Below, piece by piece: positions 62,557 through 64,000 of a stretch of 64,000 nt of DNA. Both the position numbers and the translations under genes were made by a program. Each line of letters opens with the position of its first letter. Position 1 is the stretch's first letter. The notes beneath the pieces were generated by a model, which made no database searches, was not told the DNA's origin, and saw nothing but the letters and a program-made list of their open reading frames with translations. Origin of the DNA: Oceaniglobus indicus (lineage in GTDB: Bacteria; Pseudomonadota; Alphaproteobacteria; Rhodobacterales; Rhodobacteraceae); contig NZ_NMZM01000006.1 of NCBI RefSeq assembly GCF_002751875.1, positions 186,001 to 250,000 on the forward strand. The letters run 5' to 3'.

Positions 62557-63212
62557 AATCACTTGCACCGACCGCGCAACGCATCTGCTGTTTTCCCGGG
62601 ACTTCCGCCATCGCAGGGATCGGCAGGATCTGCTGACCCCAAACGCGATATGAATGTGTTTCCGCGGGTTTGCGCCGCCCGCGACCGCTCTGATGAAAAT
62701 CAGAACGTCAGGTTGAAGTGCCGTGAACGACCCCGACATCGGATGCAAGAATGTGCTCGTCTCGGTGCGCGACCCTGATCGAGGTGTCATACCGTCATGT
62801 CGGCGCCGGGATTGCGCCTATTGAAACTGTGACGCTCGTGAACCCGGCCGAGCGTGAGCCTGGGGTCGAAGCGTCTGGAGCGTCCTGCACAGTCATGCCC
62901 TGCCCGTCTTTCACCGGCACGCCGATGCCCGCCGACGGATCACGCCGCAAGACGCATTCCAGGCGCGCATGAGCCGGCTCAATTGATCACCGTCTCGGCA
63001 CTGCAGGATCTGGTCGCGACGCGGCGCCGCTTCGGGCTGCCTTGCCGGCCGCGCCCGCGTCGCCGTCACAAGAGACCTCGGAAAACGTCAGCTTGCGCCA
63101 GTCGCAACCCTGCCAACGGGTCGCCAGGCGCACAACATCGGCAATCTTCGTTCGGGGCGCTTGCCTGCACCGGCAACGCTCCAGACCATATACGCAAGAA
63201 GACTGCGATCTG
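62557..63212. other. non-coding or decayed stretch
   Basis: About 650 bases in which I see no convincing gene. Short ORFs in several frames have no recognisable motifs and no consistent codon pattern, and phoR is not present. It may be a decayed gene or simple intergenic DNA. Confidence 0.4.
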
Positions 63213-64000
63213 TCAGAACAGGTAGCCGAGCTTCAGGGCAAATGGCAACAGCGCGACGAACTCGCTGTTTTCCGCCATGCCTTGCGTGGCTGTCAGGGTG
63301 GTCAGTCCCGCCGCCGTTCCGGTCAGCGCCAGTATACGGGAAGTTCCTGCAATACTGCCGCCGCGCAGCAGATTGTAGGTCATCAGACCGGCGCCGATCG
63401 GCAGGCTCAGCACCATGACCGTTGTATTGATCGCGTAAAGCGTGATTGTTTCCAGCGTGCTGCGCTTTTTTGAAAGTCTGGCGGCGCCGGCCCCACCTTC
63501 GGCATCGATAAGCGCACGCAACTGCTGGCGTTTCTCCTCGAAATACCGCGCATCGCCAATATCCTCGACCGGCATCGCCTCAGGCGACATCTGGTACGCG
63601 CTTGGGGACATTGCGGCATTCACCGGCGGGTGCAGCGCTTTGCGGACGGGCCGCTCATGCACAATCGTGCGATCGTCCGGAGACACGACATAGGTGCGAC
63701 CCTTGTGCGTCCAGGTAACCTGCTGTGCCGTCATCGTTTCCAGAACCCGGAGCACCACGCCCGTCACCGCCGAGAAGCGCAGCTTCGACGGCTTTATTCC
63801 TGTCGATTGCGCTGCCCCGATGGGTGTTTCACCATTGATCTCGATCTGCGACGGCCGGTCCGGATGGCAGGTTACCGTGATTATCAGTGCCGCGCTGATG
63901 AACTGAAGCTCATGGTCGTGGGCCATGCCGACGACGTCAAAGGAATTGCCCCTTGCCTCAAGCGCTTCGATCAGAGGCTTCGCAAACTCCGAAAGGTTCA
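63213..64000 (-). CDS. membrane protein of unknown function, cut by the window edge
   Basis: The first ATG inside the window is at 63926, but the frame stays open to the edge (NLSEFAKPLIEALEARGNSF directly upstream), so the true N-terminus lies outside. The visible 262 residues include HELQFISAALIITVTCHPDR, a linker rich in proline, and near the C-terminus hydrophobic segments (TTVMVLSLPIGAGLMTYNLL and GTAAGLTTLTATQG). I recognise no family. Confidence 0.6.
   Translation of the reverse strand, partial: NLSEFAKPLIEALEARGNSFDVVGMAHDHELQFISAALIITVTCHPDRPSQIEINGETPIGAAQSTGIKPSKLRFSAVTGVVLRVLETMTAQQVTWTHKGRTYVVSPDDRTIVHERPVRKALHPPVNAAMSPSAYQMSPEAMPVEDIGDARYFEEKRQQLRALIDAEGGAGAARLSKKRSTLETITLYAINTTVMVLSLPIGAGLMTYNLLRGGSIAGTSRILALTGTAAGLTTLTATQGMAENSEFVALLPFALKLGYLF

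Noticed and set aside
1-64000. CRISPR array or complete prophage
   Set aside because: No evenly spaced direct repeats and no phage structural, integrase or lysis genes were seen.

Overview
The window is GC-rich chromosomal DNA of an alphaproteobacterium, almost certainly a Rhodobacteraceae/Roseobacter-group member. The evidence is an F0 operon in the order atpI-atpB-atpE-atpX-atpF without the F1 genes, an RpoE/ChrR pair next to a flavoprotein-DUF1365-MFS-DUF3833-SDR operon as in Rhodobacter sphaeroides, a separate mnmD, and a CtrA-type TTAA-N7-TTAA box. Most genes are ordinary core genes. I read every call by eye and ran no database search.

Layout. 0.1-2.9 kb: ATP synthase F0 operon (minus strand) with promoter and terminator. 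3-6.9 kb: ArsR regulator, small membrane or secreted proteins, a DMT exporter co-transcribed with a LysR regulator, and a divergent azoreductase. 7-13.2 kb: translation and secretion run ffh, two GNAT acetyltransferases, chorismate mutase, rpsP, rimM, a DUF1328 protein, trmD, rplS, rpmE; ffh has a long structured leader. 13.4-27 kb: zapE, a BaiN-type flavoprotein, HNH protein, DMT exporter, divergent mnmD/MnmC2-like pair, clpB behind a sigma32-like promoter, two small unknown proteins, pyrF, NfeD/SPFH pair, NUDIX, zinc-ribbon DinB, N-formylglutamate amidohydrolase. 27.3-33.7 kb: tRNA-Val, rpmJ, caspase-like/peptidoglycan-binding protein, SHOCT protein, stand-alone formate dehydrogenase alpha subunit, histidine phosphatase. 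33.7-39.8 kb: the sigmaE-ChrR singlet-oxygen module, with sigmaE-like promoters facing both ways. 39.8-45.7 kb: hydroxyacid dehydrogenase, yidD-rnpA-rpmH, TVP38 protein, pyridine nucleotide-disulfide oxidoreductase, orphan histidine kinase, tRNA-Arg.

45.7-58.6 kb is accessory. It starts directly after tRNA-Arg and ends at a decayed IS3-type transposase fragment. It holds six glycosyltransferase-type genes in mixed orientation (including a sucrose-phosphate-synthase-like GT fused to a HAD phosphatase and a small protein with a sialyltransferase-like motif) and a tightly coupled three-gene cassette: SbnA-like synthase, FAD/NAD(P)-binding protein and Y4yA-like PLP decarboxylase. The cassette looks like an amino-acid-derived metabolite or siderophore-precursor pathway without its usual NIS synthetase.

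58.6-62.6 kb: pstS-pstC-pstA behind a Pho box; pstB and phoU are missing at the island edge. 62.6-63.2 kb has no convincing gene. The last gene is a membrane protein of unknown function cut by the right window edge.
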